This document shows, piece after piece, positions 10,858 to 25,800 of a stretch of DNA of 64,000 nucleotides. The DNA comes from Triops longicaudatus (Eukaryota; Arthropoda; Branchiopoda; Notostraca; Triopsidae). The notes below the pieces were generated by a model, which was given only the letters and a program-made list of their open reading frames with translations, was not told the DNA's origin and did no database searches. The translations under genes and the position numbers were made by a program. The stretch is taken from NCBI GenBank assembly GCA_022885665.1, contig JAGQDJ010000013.1, positions 62,001-126,000 on the forward strand, in the 5' to 3' direction. The first letter of the stretch is position 1; every line of letters starts with the position of its first letter.

Positions 10858-13800
10858 CTGCGAAAATAAGCAAATATAAAATGCCTTAACATTCGAAAAA
10901 TCACACAAAAATAATAAAAAGGTTCGCGTAGCCAATATATTCCACTTATCTCCATTTAAACTGCTTGATATTCTCCTACAAGTTAAGCTTGTGCTATTTC
11001 TCAAAGTAGAACCATTTTCTAGGCGTGTTACCAAGTCAATCGTCACAAAGACGCTTCTGCCTTTTTAAGAACTTCCGGTCCTATTCAAAGTCACCAGTTT
11101 CAGGGGGCGAACTTTCGCTTTATCTCAGTCTTTCTGACTATTTGACCGTCTTAACACTGTCAATAGGGCCACCGATCCCGTACCTTCGCGACACTACCGG
11201 ATATCAACTGTTCTCCATTTAGTGTTGAACAACTGTCCGTCAACACAAAGCTTAATTTCGGCCAAATTACCCCATAGGGGGGTGTCCCAGTACCTTTAAC
11301 CTCCCCGTCCACCACGACCACCATCCCAAAGCAACACCGGGTAGGCTATCTTCGAGCCATATGTATAAATTTCACGGGCGTTAATCGATTTCAGCGCGAA
11401 AAGTTTTCCAGTACTGTCGACATATCCCTATTTCCTAAAGTTACATTCAACAATTGGTATAGGTTTCACACTCAATTCATTGAGCTCCTCGACTGTGATC
11501 AGTTACCCATCAAGTTTGCCTTGCCTATTCACCAAACGTGGCAGGGGGTGCGGAGGGTGAGGATTACCCCTGTTTTTCTTCCCTTTTCGGGGGGCATCCA
11601 CACAACGACTTCCACTGCCTCCTTTCCGGAAAAGGCCGATGCTTTTTTTGTGTGTGGCCTGTATGTGACTTTTAGTTTCAGATGTTAAAGAGGGACCAGT
11701 ACTGACTTCTAAGGGGGTTAGGGGGGCCACCCTTACCTTTTATAGGTAGTGACTATTTAGTCAGTGGGGGTAGTTTGATGCCCCCTCCCAAAAAAGTCTT
11801 AACTGTTGTCAGTGAAACTATTGTGGCCAACTTCCTCTCTTCAAGTAGCCCGAGTCACTTCCAGCCGTTCAGTTCTATTGAGAAAAACTGTCCCTAATAG
11901 AGGGACACGGGGAAGGGGGGGATAACTCTACTATGCCAGCTGAGGATACTCTATGACAATACTGTAAGAGACAGACAGCACTATACTGTACAGTGTACGC
12001 GCACATTCTTGGCCTATACTAGCTCAATACATCGAAAAGTTCTCTATTGAAAAGGCCAAACCCTCTTCAAAAACTTGGATACAAATCATCGGCTTAAAGA
12101 GGGTTAACACGATCGAAATTAGCTGTACCTACTCTTTCACTCTCAACTGGAAAACGGGTGACATGAAATCTTTCAGATCCCCTTCCTTGGGCTTAGATAA
12201 AATGTAATCCTTCGTGTTGCTACAATTACAAGTTCAAACACAGCTTGTGAACGTGCTAAGCGTTTATTTGTTGATTTTCTACTCATTAACCTTCTTTTAT
12301 GTACCTTTTAATTAATTCACTTTTTTGTTTGCGTAAGAAAAAGGAGACAGCGTTACATGGCAATTTTGCACTTAACTTGTGCGTAGATTGTTACGAGTAC
12401 TAGATGAAACGGTCGTTCTTGGTTGTCAGTGTTACAAAGTCGTCCTCCGTGCTTTTGGATCACTGACAGGTTGAGCGCTGTTTGGAAATCTCCCGTTACC
12501 AAACAGATCAACGCGTACTGCTATGCGAGATTTTTTCTTAAATCTCGCATAGCAGTACGCGTTGATCAATAAAATCACGCTGTAACTCTCCGATTTATAA
12601 TTAACAGTCCATTACGGTAGACGGCTGTAAGGACCCGGGTCGCACAAATACAGAAGAAACGTCTGATGTAACGAACTTTGTAAACTGTGAACAGTTTTCT
12701 CTTCCCAACGGGTTTGTTACTAGGAGATTGTACTTTACCACTCAATTACCACTGATACTGCATTGCGTACCGGGAAAATTTAATACACATTTTTTGGTGT
12801 AGTCCTCGTCTGCAAGTTCTACGCTCTTTATTACTATTTCATAAATCTGCGATAAAATGATAAACATAATAAATTCAAATGGTAAATAACTTTCTCTTTT
12901 GCGTTACTAAAAAAATAAGAGTGTTGAGGGGAACATGGCGCGTGCTTTATCTGCACGTGGCAATAGTCACTGTTTGCCGATTTTTTTAAATCATGTTAAT
13001 ATTACTACACACTATGCAAGAAAATATAAAAAAATCCAGAAGATAGGGATAAGAAGAATCCTACAGGAAATAAAGTGCTGCAACCTTCTCAATGAACGCT
13101 ACCTTTGTTTCACTGAATTTCAAATGAACATAAGTGGTTGACTTTTAAATGATTCGAAGTGAAACTGATTCGACTCCTTCACTAATTGTATCACTTTTAA
13201 TCGGACTGTTCAGAGTCAATTCTTGAAAAGTAATTCCCTTCCAACAATAAATAATAACGTTTTTCCAATTTATAAGGTGGACATTTGCAAAATAACCACA
13301 CATGTCGGTTCACGGCATTGTCCACTGAACCGTCGACTGCTTATTTTTTCTTAGTAACTCATTTTTGCTCGATCGGCACTACCACAGTATACAACAAATC
13401 TACAGTAATGAAAATCAAGCTCCACATTTAAAACTTGAAACATTTCACATTACGGACTATTTAGTAAGAATAACAGCTGAGGGGTTGTTAAAGCGCAGTT
13501 GACCTCAACAGTAAAACGTTCCATGCTGTATAATACGATATCCAAGTTCTCGCTACGTACGTAATCTCTTACTAATACTTTTGTCCAAACGCGGGATAAG
13601 AATATTTCTCATCGTCACACTCACACATACAAAAAAGAGAGAAGAGGGTTGCGTTGGGGTTGTAAAGATGAAAAGCTGGCAGCAGTCAACTTAACTCGTA
13701 TTAGGATGCTTTATTGTTGGTTAATGTGACCAAGCTGTCCTTGCTATTGATAGTCTGTTGTAACGTATCTGACGCTTATGGTAGCCACCCTCCTTCATAT

Positions 13801-16800
13801 TCCCTTTCTTTCGGGGGTTGTTTAATACTACCCCGTCAGAGGGGGTTGAAAAGATGTACTTTCACAGTATGAATCGACAGAGCTTGACTTAGGACCGTCG
13901 ACGAACTAAATAGCTATTGTTAATACCGTGGACGAGGACAGCTTCCCTTTTTTGGGGAGAATCGGAATGACTACATCCCCCATCCCCCCAAAATCTCGTT
14001 TTCGGGGCCCTTCAGTCGTTCACGGTTTTGAACTCAATTTGTATTGTTGCCTTTTGCTGAAGTTTTTGGGGGGCCCATTGTATTGTGCACATGATATGAA
14101 AGATTCTTCCGCTAACTGGGGAAGCAGAACAAGAGCGAAACGCGATTAGGCATCCGTAAACGACTTTGACTCACTAGAACTCCCCAAAATCCGCTCGTCC
14201 ACTATTTCAAACGTTTACAAGCCGTTTCAAGTACTGCACACGCCAGAGAACTGCGACATTCTTGTGCGGGTGACTGAGTCGTCAGTATGCTGTACGGGGC
14301 AATAGACACAAAGTATGAAGGGAATTAGCGCATTGCTGGAATGTTGTGTCCGGTATTGTAACAATACTGATAAATGAGAATAACCAGTGCTCGTGCAAAA
14401 TCTTTGGCCTTCGATACAAATTTGAAGAGATTGGCAGACGCCATTTGTTGAGGGAGTATAGATTAAGCGAATTATCGGGTTAATTAGCAGCGTAATAAAC
14501 CTGTAAAACGTTGTCAGCGAGAGTGAGAGAGCAGACGGATGTAAGGAACATTACAGTATGTTGTAACTACATTGCTGCAGGCGTTGGTCATACTTGCTAT
14601 CTAAATCTCTTTCATTCCCTTTGTCCCCCACAAAATGGTAACAGTTAAAGTCAATAAGTTAATCCTAGCGAGCGCGAGAGAAAGAGGGCGAACGAGCTTA
14701 ATTGTGGGTTCAATACAAGGGCCAATCTGCTTTATGAGAGACACCCTAAAAACGCCAACAACGGCGGCAAGAGGCGACAGATGGATATTAAACCTTTCCG
14801 TCCACACGTCATGGATACATGTGGGTCTGTCTATGTTATAGTACGTGTGAGCCGAAAGTTGAAATATGATCCAAGACGCAGTAAGCTTTCCGAAAACCCT
14901 CCTTGAATGTTAAGTATTTATGCAAACTCAGATGGCAAATCTTGCAAGACAGGCGGCGCTTTTTCTTATTTTAAATATCACATTCTAAAATATGGCACGA
15001 AATCCAAGAATATTACCTAAAGAAAATTGAGACTTATTTACTTCCACTTAGAAGTGATGCACTAACAATCAAAAACCGAAAAAATACTCCTGTCAATGGT
15101 TAAATTTTGACCCAGACACTAAAGGCGTTTTTTCATGGAAGCACTGAGTTTTTAAAAACACGGCGAAATACTCTGTTTGAAAAACTGACAGCATACCAGT
15201 GTTCCCAAGAAAAAATACCATTAGGTCCTTCGGAGATAGGTAAATTTATTACTGTCAACAATGTATGCTCCTAGCTACCCATCAGCTAGCGGCTCGACTG
15301 CGACATCAAAACCTGCGTCAATATCGCTATACTAGTTTGACAAGTTTAAGGCCCCGGTATACACAAATTTTAGAACTTTTAAAAAATAAAGGATCGAGAC
15401 ATCGTTTCCTCTATGTAAGGTAGGCCTGTTTTAGTGACTAACGGCAGAGGGTGAATGAAGTCAAATGGGAACGTTTGATAGAGGTACAACACAATATTGT
15501 CATACAAAACCTTAAAATCATACACAATATTACACAAATAAGCTGGGTTATTCGTTCTTCGTTTTAGCTTAAAATTTTAAAAAACAGGCCTAGTGCACCA
15601 ATTTGCCTGATTTTCATTTTTCCTTATAATAAAAATGTAGTGAAGATGGAACCGTACTTTACAAATTTAATAAAAATTTCTTGAGGGAAAACTCGAACTG
15701 AAGCACTAGATACCTCAATCAGCAACATTACTGTCAAAACATTTTCTTTGATTCTGAAACATTTTGAAGAATTATGTCAAAAATTCGCCATGTAATTCTC
15801 CCATATGGGGTTTTTGTATACCGGGGCTTTAATTGGCTCTCCTTTCGTTATCAATGCTACTTTTAAAGCTTTTCAGAAATGTTAGAATTCGAGGAAATGA
15901 TCTTACGCACCACAATAAAAAGACAATCACGCAACGACCGCACTGAACTTAGCGTTAGGTGCACATAAAATGGTAAGTTATTGTTTGTTGTAGTCGCTAA
16001 TAAAATACTTAAAATTAATTGTCTGCCGCACAAATAAGAAAACTATTTTTATAGCCCTGCTAGTGTAATAAAATGTTCTATTGCAATGCGCTGTATACAT
16101 AACTTGTCTCTGTACGTACGTGCGTCAAGTATTGGTGTAGATTCTCGGAATTATTCCAAATTCGACGGCTTATAGGTAATACATATTGTACACCTGTGTC
16201 CTATTTCCTATACGCTTTTCAATCGTCTCTACCACTTTTGTTATAGTTTAATACACTAATCTGAAAAAATTATAGTTAAAAAAAAAGCTTTCGTGAAAAT
16301 TGGCTATAATCTCAATTATATTCTTTGAAGACACTTGTTGCCTCAAGTATTCCAGTACTGGGTATGAAAGTGAGTCACGACTGAACCGACCCGATGTGGA
16401 CGGAATGTCGAAACTACCACTTGACGTACCCCAATAACGAAAATTTCGTGGAATTTTAACAATTGCTCAAGTTGTTTGGCTAACCTATACCAAATGTCAC
16501 CGAGAGCAGTGTGGCTCTTTTGGACGGTTGAAACTGTCACAATACACTATCCCTCACTTCAACAGATTTTGAGAGGCAGCAACAACAAAAACATTGACAA
16601 AATGCCCAGATCCATTCCTGTCCTTCTTTTACTCGGAATTCCCAGCCTTGAAACATTCAAAGCTTAGAACCTCGAAATTCAAAATAAATTGCACTGAAAT
16701 TGTTACGATAATTAAATACTTGACTACCTCATCTACATATTTTCCATTGCTGTACGATAAACTATTATTACTTGAGTGCTAAATATAATATTACTGTCTC

Positions 16801-19800
16801 CCAATTTTAGTTCTATGCGCTTGACGTGGATTCCGAACATAAACAATTTAATGTTACAGCCTTAATAGCCTCCCAACTGTGACAACAATCCTTACTAACA
16901 CCTCAAAACTACACACCGTAATTCTTCCAATTTTTTGCTTTCGCAAACTTTGTAATGCACGTTATATTACACTGTTCCAAACCATAGCACATTTCACTAA
17001 GGAAATAACAAAATCTACTAGTTAAGTTAATAAGTTTCTCGAAAGAATGAAACTGAAATATACAAATGAAATAAACAAGACCGACAAATAGAGGTAGGTG
17101 ACAGGCGAGAGCACAAGCCATTCAAGACCCAAGATAAACAAAGCGAATAAATAAGACAGTTATAAAACTTAACGAACTAATAAACACATTATATTAATTA
17201 GGTAAAACAAATAACAAAAATATATAGAAAAATAGAGAAGAGAACAAGTGCCATCAATAAAAAATAGTTTCAAGGAATCATCTTTCCTTCTAGTACATTT
17301 CATCTGCACGATTCAGAAAGACGACACCTTCTATTTTCTCGTTTGCTTTAGTAAATTGAGTTTCAGGACTTCCACCTCAGTTCCTCCATCGACCGTATTT
17401 TTGAAACATAGCTAACAACTCTACTATTTCCCCTCAGCCTTTACAAAACTCGTGTTCAGTTTGAAAAGCGTTAGAAAAGTCAAAGACCTGACTTCTTCTT
17501 TGGTTGGTACCCAGTCGCTCCTAGTATACTTGGTCCTGTCCATCCAGCGTACGTAGTGTGCTCGTAGTCTATGAAAATCGGGCTCCTGCTATTTAGCAGC
17601 GCTCCACTGACTCTGCATAGAAAAGGTAGGAAGTCTGAAAAAAGAGCGTCAACCTTCTTTTCCTCTTCATCCCAATCCCAGTGGCGTACCTTTTGTATAC
17701 ATTGTAGCTTACTGCTGTTTAACGCCCGACTTGGAAGTTAGGGACTCTTTCACAAGCGTTTGCACCTTCTTTTCAGCTTCATACTCGTATGCACATGAAA
17801 AGATCCGAACAACGTTTTAAAAAATAAAATAAAAAGGAAACATTTCTGGAGCTTCTGGGGACTTGAACTAACAACTCCCATCTCAGCAGTACAGTACAAT
17901 TCTGGACACAAACTAATGCACGTAAACTTTTTTCTTTACGAGTACGAGCCCCACAGTAGCCGCTACCACTACCCACCACTGCAACCATTATCTATAGCGT
18001 TCAAAAGACTCGGAAAATTTGGTTCAAGAGAAGGAGCAGGAAAAGGACGTCACACCTTTTGTGACAAACATGTATGAATACCTAATAAAAACTCTTCTCC
18101 CAACCACCAAGACGTTAACCCGACTAGAGACACATCATAGTACACTTGGCTCGTAATCCTTTTTGGTCCATTTCTCATCCACCAGACGACAACCCGAAGA
18201 ATAGCTTGGAAGATGGCAGGGGAACCTGCAGCAGAAGAAAAGCCAGAAAAAAATGAAACTTGTCGTCTCGAGCCACTGGACTTGAAAATCCCCCCGCCGT
18301 TTTCGAGACTCGTTTGCTTAAAGAATGCTAACGAACCCGGACAAACAACACAACAACATAACACAAGACTCCTTATCACTGCTAACTCTGCTGGTACGTG
18401 TACCCGGAGGCTGGGAAGCTACTGGTAGCTTTCCTAACATCTTGTCTTGTTTTACTCTTTTTTCTCTCCACCAACGAAAATTAATGGCTACAGATTGTAA
18501 AACAGTGTGTCAACTTGACTGGAGATTTACAAGCTAAAAAAAGTTTTCTACCTCTTACGTTCTTTTCCTCCTGGAACTTCTTTTATTCCTTTATTCTGTC
18601 GCTTAGCTTTATGGTAGCTACTATGCTTGTTAGCTCCAGGAGCTCACCGAACAGCTCCTGGATAAGTTTGTACACAACGAAAGTTAACACTAAACCCAAA
18701 ATGGCTACACAATGCGGTAAGGAAATCGTGTGAGACAAACTTAATTACTTTAATAAACAAAGAGTAAATTTTACATGTTACTTAAAAAGATTGAAAGTGA
18801 ATTCTTAAAAAACAAAATATCAAGTGAACATGACACTAAATCGGTAACATAGAAACTAGTTTTTTTTTACAAAAAAAAGAAAGGAAAAAGAATAGCACGA
18901 AATCCTCAATGTCTGCAAGTAAATTTTTAAAACAACAGTATATTCCCGTTTATTACAAATAACGTCACCTTTTCCCTTAATACAGATTTCTCTGCTAACT
19001 AGAAACATTTTATGTATCAACGTGTCCCGCACGGTTATAGGTACATGTAAAAATACCGTGGAGGATAAGTAACGCTGTCAAACACCGTCGCCATATGGTT
19101 ACAAGGCAACTGAAGTTGTTAATATGACACACTGAACACACAACACACACATAGACACTATTTTGGCTTTGCTTGTTTGTGGACTTGCCAAATGTGCCCA
19201 GTTCACCATTTTCCCCTTCTTAGCTAAGAATATGCATTCAAGGTGCGTACCACCTGGATTTTGGCAACTCTCACACACAGATATAAACATACATACAAAA
19301 GTTAACACCAAACCGTAAAAACACACGAAATTCCTCTCTTTAGTGAACAACAACACCGAAATCCTCATAAATTGCTTTCTAACTAACATAAACCACGAAT
19401 GTTAACGTCACCAGCCAAATCAAGATCTCCATTACTCACGTCCTCCAACTCCCCTCACAGCTAGCTTGTAACACGGGTTACCAGTTTCCTAATCGGATTA
19501 CAGCTCCATCACCCTTTAAACTAACATAAGATTACAACAATCTTTGTCCTTAAACGGTACTAAATTCCTCTTTTGTACAACTCTTCCGACATTCTTTTGT
19601 TGCGTCATGGATCGCTGAAGTCTCGCGATAACTAACTTCTTAGGGACATCACAATTATTCGGTTATTTGAAGTTGGGTAATTTTCAGTAATTGGCCCGTA
19701 ATTTTTAGCAATAGTTCTACTGTAATTTTTACTATAATGAACCTCGTAGGCGATAGAAAAACATTTTGATATATTGTAGAATCTTTCTAAACAATGAGCA

Positions 19801-22800
19801 GATAAGGCGACAGAACGAACTTCTAGATACACTGAACAGTTTTCCTACTTCAGGAGATTTGTTACTGCAATATTTGCTGTAACCAAAGTTCCTTATAATG
19901 ACGCTATTTTGTCCAAATTTTCAAAACTTGGAAGCTTGGCATTACTCCACAGTAGACAACTAATCTTTACAATAAAGTCCGCTATGCCATGATTTTGCAG
20001 TACGTGCATCATAGCGTTAACGTTGTCAGGAGCGCACAGCTTGAATGCAGGGCGAATAAGCCAGAAACGAAAACTCGTTGCATAAAAAAAAAAAAAAAAA
20101 AAAAAAAAACGAAGACTTATTTACACGCACTTCACGGGACACACGTATAGTCGGATTTTACTGTACTTGCATTTCGCTGTCCCTAAATTTTCGTGCGCCA
20201 AGTTCAAACCCCAAAACATTAGTTATTTCTAATACCGAACGTTGACCGAGCCATTACGTGGTCCTCACAGCCTGGATTTCTTTACAGCGACGATTCTGTT
20301 ACTGTACCGAGATCCAAACACAAACACATTCATTGTAACTAACAATGAAGTTAAAATTTGCCACTAGGTCGCTCTCAAAACCTATGGTAGGTGTTGTAAG
20401 CTGTGTTCTGATTGTAAAGGAAAGCCCTCATCCCCACCTTTGCAAAGTACTAGCTTCTATTGGCTTTAACAATATACTTGCGAGCCAACCTCACCCTGTT
20501 TTTACCCCCACCCATGAAAGGACAGTGGCTGCAAGTTAAGTTAAAGGGGAAACAGCTGTTCTCAATGCGTTATCGCTCTTTTAGCGTTGATAACACGTGC
20601 TGCGCACCATAACAGCCAAGGTTGCTGTTTTACACCAATATATATAAAAACTAAAGTTTTTCTCTGTCGGTCCTCTGTTAGCCTCTTGGTTCCCTCGAAT
20701 CTCATAACATTTCCCATTCTTAGCCTTAAGTGAAGACATTTTCCCTATGCAAATGGGGAGGGTTCGTTTCTTTTAGAGCCTCCAAGCTGACGCCCTCGTG
20801 CGCTCCAAAGCTCTTGCAACTCACCCAATAACTTTTTTGGGGTACGGTGATAATCGGACACACGATCTTTATTCCCCATTACGTTTAAACCCGGGAAGCG
20901 AAACCACGCCGATTTAACCGTAAAGCTCCTAGTACCCTAAAGTTACCCAACACGGCGTAAAAGAGTTTCCAGCGAGGGTAGAAGAACCCGCTTTCGTTGT
21001 GAAGAAAAGACAAAAGAAACAAAGAACACGAGCGCCAAGGCTCACCCAAGTCCAGCGAATCCCTTGCGAAGTGGTCCCCGCCGCGGGGCAAATCCAGCCA
21101 ATCAACTCGGGATCGAGTTCCTCGGACCCTTGTCGGACAAAGTAGGGACTTAGAAAGCCTTCATGGGGCTCTAGCTACTCAACTCTACCCTGACAAGCCC
21201 TCCAAGTACCGGCCAACCTCAATTGACACCCTCTTGGACTGTTTTTCTTGGTAAGAGTGTGCCGAGGTCGTATGTTGGGTAAAAACAAAAACGACTGAGC
21301 CTTTTTACAATGTTTAGCATTCTCTCGTGCGCCGGCAACACTCCTTGTTGAATAACTTCACCCTCCTTTCGCCTCCCTTGCCTCCCTCTGCCTTCTTCCG
21401 GAAGTCAAATAAACAAGTTACGGCGGGATAAAAAGAAAAAAAATGGTTTCTAGAAAAAAAGTCGAATGTAAAGCTCTCTCTCCAGAAGGTATTTTATGAC
21501 CCTTGTGGGGTTAGGGGTGGTATTGATCAAACTGCCAAAGAAAGTGGTGGATCCCAGTTTTCCCCTTATTCACCACATGAATGAGCAAAAACCTCTGATT
21601 TGATGCATTTACGGCGACGGTGGACGAATTCCCCTCCTCATTTCCAACATCCTAGCCCTGTTTTTTTTCTCCCCTTGTCGCTTGTTGAATAATAACTGTA
21701 ACTTATCACACATGCCGATTCCGAAAGGAAGAGCCAACAATAAAAAAGTGCGATTAAGGTTTCGTCGGAGGCAAGTGAAGCAATTCAAGCCTACAGGAAC
21801 GTGTAAAAAGTTTCCTAATCTCGTTAGACAAATCACGTGGAAAGCGTTGGAGTGGATGACTCTTGAGCGCGAATGCTAAACACAACTAAAGGCAGTTTCT
21901 TTTTTGCTCTTTTTAACGTACCGAAAACGTAAAGCTGAAAACATAATAAACTAACCGTAAAAAGTCGGAACGCGACTAAAAATAAACACAGTAATTAACT
22001 AACCATGAAGGCAGTGGTAATTTCAGCAAACGGAAGCGGCCTGTGCTGCAGAAATGCCTACTAATACGTAAGTATAAAATGCTGACAATCTTTATTATTC
22101 AGCACCCTATTAATGAAAGTTAAAAAAGGAAAGTAAGGAGTGTTCACTATTTTCGTAATGAAAATAATGGATACTTGTTTGCTGATGATTTCCTTTACTC
22201 TGAAAACTGTTTTTACAGCATTTATCGATAAGTAAATGATTCACTTAGGAAGGAACCGTAATCCTTTAACACACTTTTGAATTTAATATTCGAATGTTAC
22301 AATTAGATTTAAATGTGAATTACACTGTGTCTTTAAAGGCCATACGATTTATTGCCCCTTTTATTGTTCAATTGCGAACAACAGCAGTTTCACAAGCTTT
22401 AAGCTTGTTCGACCCTCGACATCCCCGGTCTTACACTACAGCTCATTTTGCATGATGCAGTTGCTCGCAGAGAAAATAATCGTACTATTAAACCTTAACA
22501 TATTTAAAATTAATACTATTCTCAGTTGTTGTGTGCCAATTTGAGTTATAACCAATTTCCTCTTGTTAAGAATTCTTTTCATTTTTTACATGAGACGTGT
22601 AAAATTACTGCTACTGAGACTGTAAAGGCGTGCGTACAAGCGGAACTTTCTTACGTGACTAACTACCTGGACAAGTAACGTGGCTAGTCTAGTTCGCGTG
22701 TACATGTATCCAAATTTACCTCGACTCTAGAACTCAGGTCACCTCGGGCAACGAGTTAACGAAAATTTCACACGCGTGCACATGAACTAGAGTTAACAAC

Positions 22801-25800
22801 GTTGCCGGTCCCGGTATTTCGTCGCGTTAAAGAGTCTCAGCGTGTACGCACGCCTTGGGTGCTACTGAGCTACACAGTAAAGCACCTCAGACTTGTTTGC
22901 CAAATCTGTTTAACCCAATAGCACAGTGATTTAAAACCCTTTCCGGTCCATTACGGGACTCATTACTGCAAAGATGGAAGTTCCCATATGGGTGACAAAG
23001 GCGGAATGATGGTGGGGGTTAAATATGCATAACTGAGGGTGTTCCTACACGTCAAAGGACCTCTCGGAGAATGCTTCTGCTCCACTTTTCCGGGGCGATT
23101 GTAAATTCAAAAGCTTTGCTCGGGTTATGTGTTGTATCTAACCCTGGAAACCCTCTCATCTGAAACTCTCTTTCGCTATGCTCGTCAAAACGCTTTTTCT
23201 TTTCGGGGGAAGCGATCAAACGATTTTCCACTTGGTCTCCTTTACTCGCTCAAGAACCCGTGTGAGAGGGAAAAGAGGTCTTGGGTTGAAGCATATTTCC
23301 ATTTTCAAGCCTGGCTACCCGCTATGATTGAAAAGTGCCACGAGCTTCAAAAGCAAAGAACCGTTTTACACTGTTCTGCTAGATGCCAGCAGACACGAGG
23401 GGGGAGAAGTGGGTGGTGACACGTACACCCCCGCACACACACGGTGGGTTGTAGAAACTTGGGGTTGTTAAAAGCCAAGATGGCTTTCCGAAGTGAAATT
23501 GAAATAAAAACTTCTTCCAACTCCCCAACTCGCCCTCTATCAACGTTTTAGCTCTAGATGGCTGAATCCGGGAATACAGGAAACATCATCGTAACTCATA
23601 AACTTCCAGCCCTTCAAGCTCGATTGAGATGCAAACTATTTTTTTCTTTCTTAAGAGTTGTAATCCCCCTGCTTTCTTATTTTGGAAACAAAAACTGAAA
23701 CACCACTTCCGTTTAACGTAACATACAACCCCAGGAGAGGATACAGGACTTTTCCGATGCCAATCCTTAAAAATTGGAAATAAATCCCGTCACTTTTCAC
23801 AAAGACTTTAAGTTTCTCTTTAGATCGTTTAAGAGATCTAAGACTCGAATTTTTCTTACAGTCGAAAAAATCCTTCCAGAGCATTTTGATCGTCGTTGGT
23901 CTAGAGATTTTTGCTTCTGTAATTGCTACAGCGTTTTCTAACATTTCTTCTAGAAATGGGCAGTGTTTGTATTGGAAGTAATGGCATTCCACTGTGGAAA
24001 AAAAGGTCTGATTCGTAATTTGTTTGTGGAAAACAAAAAATGTTGTCCAACTAACTGCCTTGACGACGATCTTCTCGTTTCTAATAACTACTACTAACTA
24101 GTTGCACGTTATCACATCCGCTGTTTAAAGTCTAAGGTTACAAACAATGGAAGACATTTCCTCGGATGGAACAAGAAATTTTTCAAGCTTTTTTGTGCCT
24201 CTGTGAAGTTGAATCGAGTCAAGGGGGTTTGTAACCTTCCTGACTGGATTTTTATTTTACGCATTTCAAATGAGGGCTTGAAGAGCGGAAAAGCGAGTGC
24301 ATAGTATCTATATTAGTTATGGTAAAATTTATTACAGCAAAAATAATTCAAGTTCTGAGTGCAACGCATTACAACAGACAGCTCGCAGAGAGGACGCACT
24401 TTCAATTCTCATTATAATTACGTTGCAGGATCTTCAGTAATTTAAATAGACTCAGTGTATTTTACAAAACTTAGAGGAATTCCTTCTAAGAAAAATGTAG
24501 GATGAAAGCAAAAAATGACTAATACATGGGAACTTTAAATTACAAACGTTTTGAGTAACCCATTACTTGAATCCCTTGTTCATTCGAAAGGCGTTCAAAG
24601 TTTTTCCGAAATTATTGGAAGTCATAACTTCACAATTTGAACGGGTGTTTTACTTTCAAGTATAGCTTTACTACTAAAACTTGTATTTTATTTTTCCCAG
24701 TAATGTTCCTATCCTAAGAAACCCCTAAAACTTTAATGGCATAAAACTACATTTAAACCAATAAGTTTGCTCCATCAGGTATGACTTTAACCAATCCGCG
24801 GCGCCACGCGCATTGGATCCTTATCGCCTCTCAAGCCACAACTAAGAATCTAGCTAACCTCTTCTTTTCATGTCTCTCCCTCACGCCCCTTTTGATTGTT
24901 ACGCGGCGCAATAAAGCGAACAGCCAAAGTTATTACACCAAATCCTCCAAAACTTCCCTTTTGTTGGTTCTACGAGTACTATACCTACTTCTCCGCAGAC
25001 TACCGTCCGGGCTTGTGCAAGTATTTGTTGACATTCTTGGCACTGAAGACACCAAGATGGCAAACTTACTCGCTCCAACTACCCCCCACCCCCAACCCCC
25101 CGGAAAAACCTTGATGCTGTTAACCTGATATATTAAAGCAGATTTATAACTACAGGACAAGTACCAGCCACTGGCTCGTCATTTCTTTTGGCGGCTTACG
25201 CGTTGACAAGAGGGTTAACGATATCGCTTGGTACAATAGACCGCCGCTCCTGGAATGTGTATATTACATCTTTCCACTAGGGGTTGTGTTAGGGGAAGGC
25301 GAGGCCCAAAAGGGGATGAAACAACTGGAGACATTACTTCTCTTTTTTTGGCATCAAATCACAAATTTTCGGTGCTACTTTAACATTCACATATGCATAA
25401 TATTACATACTCAGGCTGCTGAATTGGGTGAAAACTTGTTGATGACAGAACTTGGCCTGTGGCATATTAACAGCTCCTAACTTATTACATGCACCACAAG
25501 GGGTGGATAGAAGGGTGCAAAGCTTATCTCATTAGAGCTTAAATCTTCTTTCCCCCTTCCACGATCCAGCGTGAGGGGTGTTTTTCTTGTAAAAGGCTAG
25601 TTTGGGGGTGGTTACGCGTGAAAACCTCGGGATCATAAGGCCCAGCGGGAGCTTATTGCTTTCCAGGCTCTGTGTCTAATCTCATTAGGCCACAGGAACA
25701 GGCGCGGAACGACCTTATCACCTCCTCCTACCACCCTCTGCCCCTAAAGCCAACTCACACGCCGAAAAACGTACAATACCGCCCCAGAGCAGGCTGCATC

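Noticed and set aside
13306..13341. Short inverted repeat GGTTCA..TGAACC
   Set aside because: The stem is under 10 bp with mismatches, expected by chance at this scale.
17682..17700. CAGTGGCGTACC, a motif resembling a DNA-transposon terminus
   Set aside because: No inverted partner (GGTACGCCACTG) or target duplication was found in plausible range, so a single short match proves nothing.
24781..25128. 115-codon open frame in the RNF220 intron
   Set aside because: No recognisable domain; two overlapping frames are open in the same GC-richer stretch, and there is no splice or family support.
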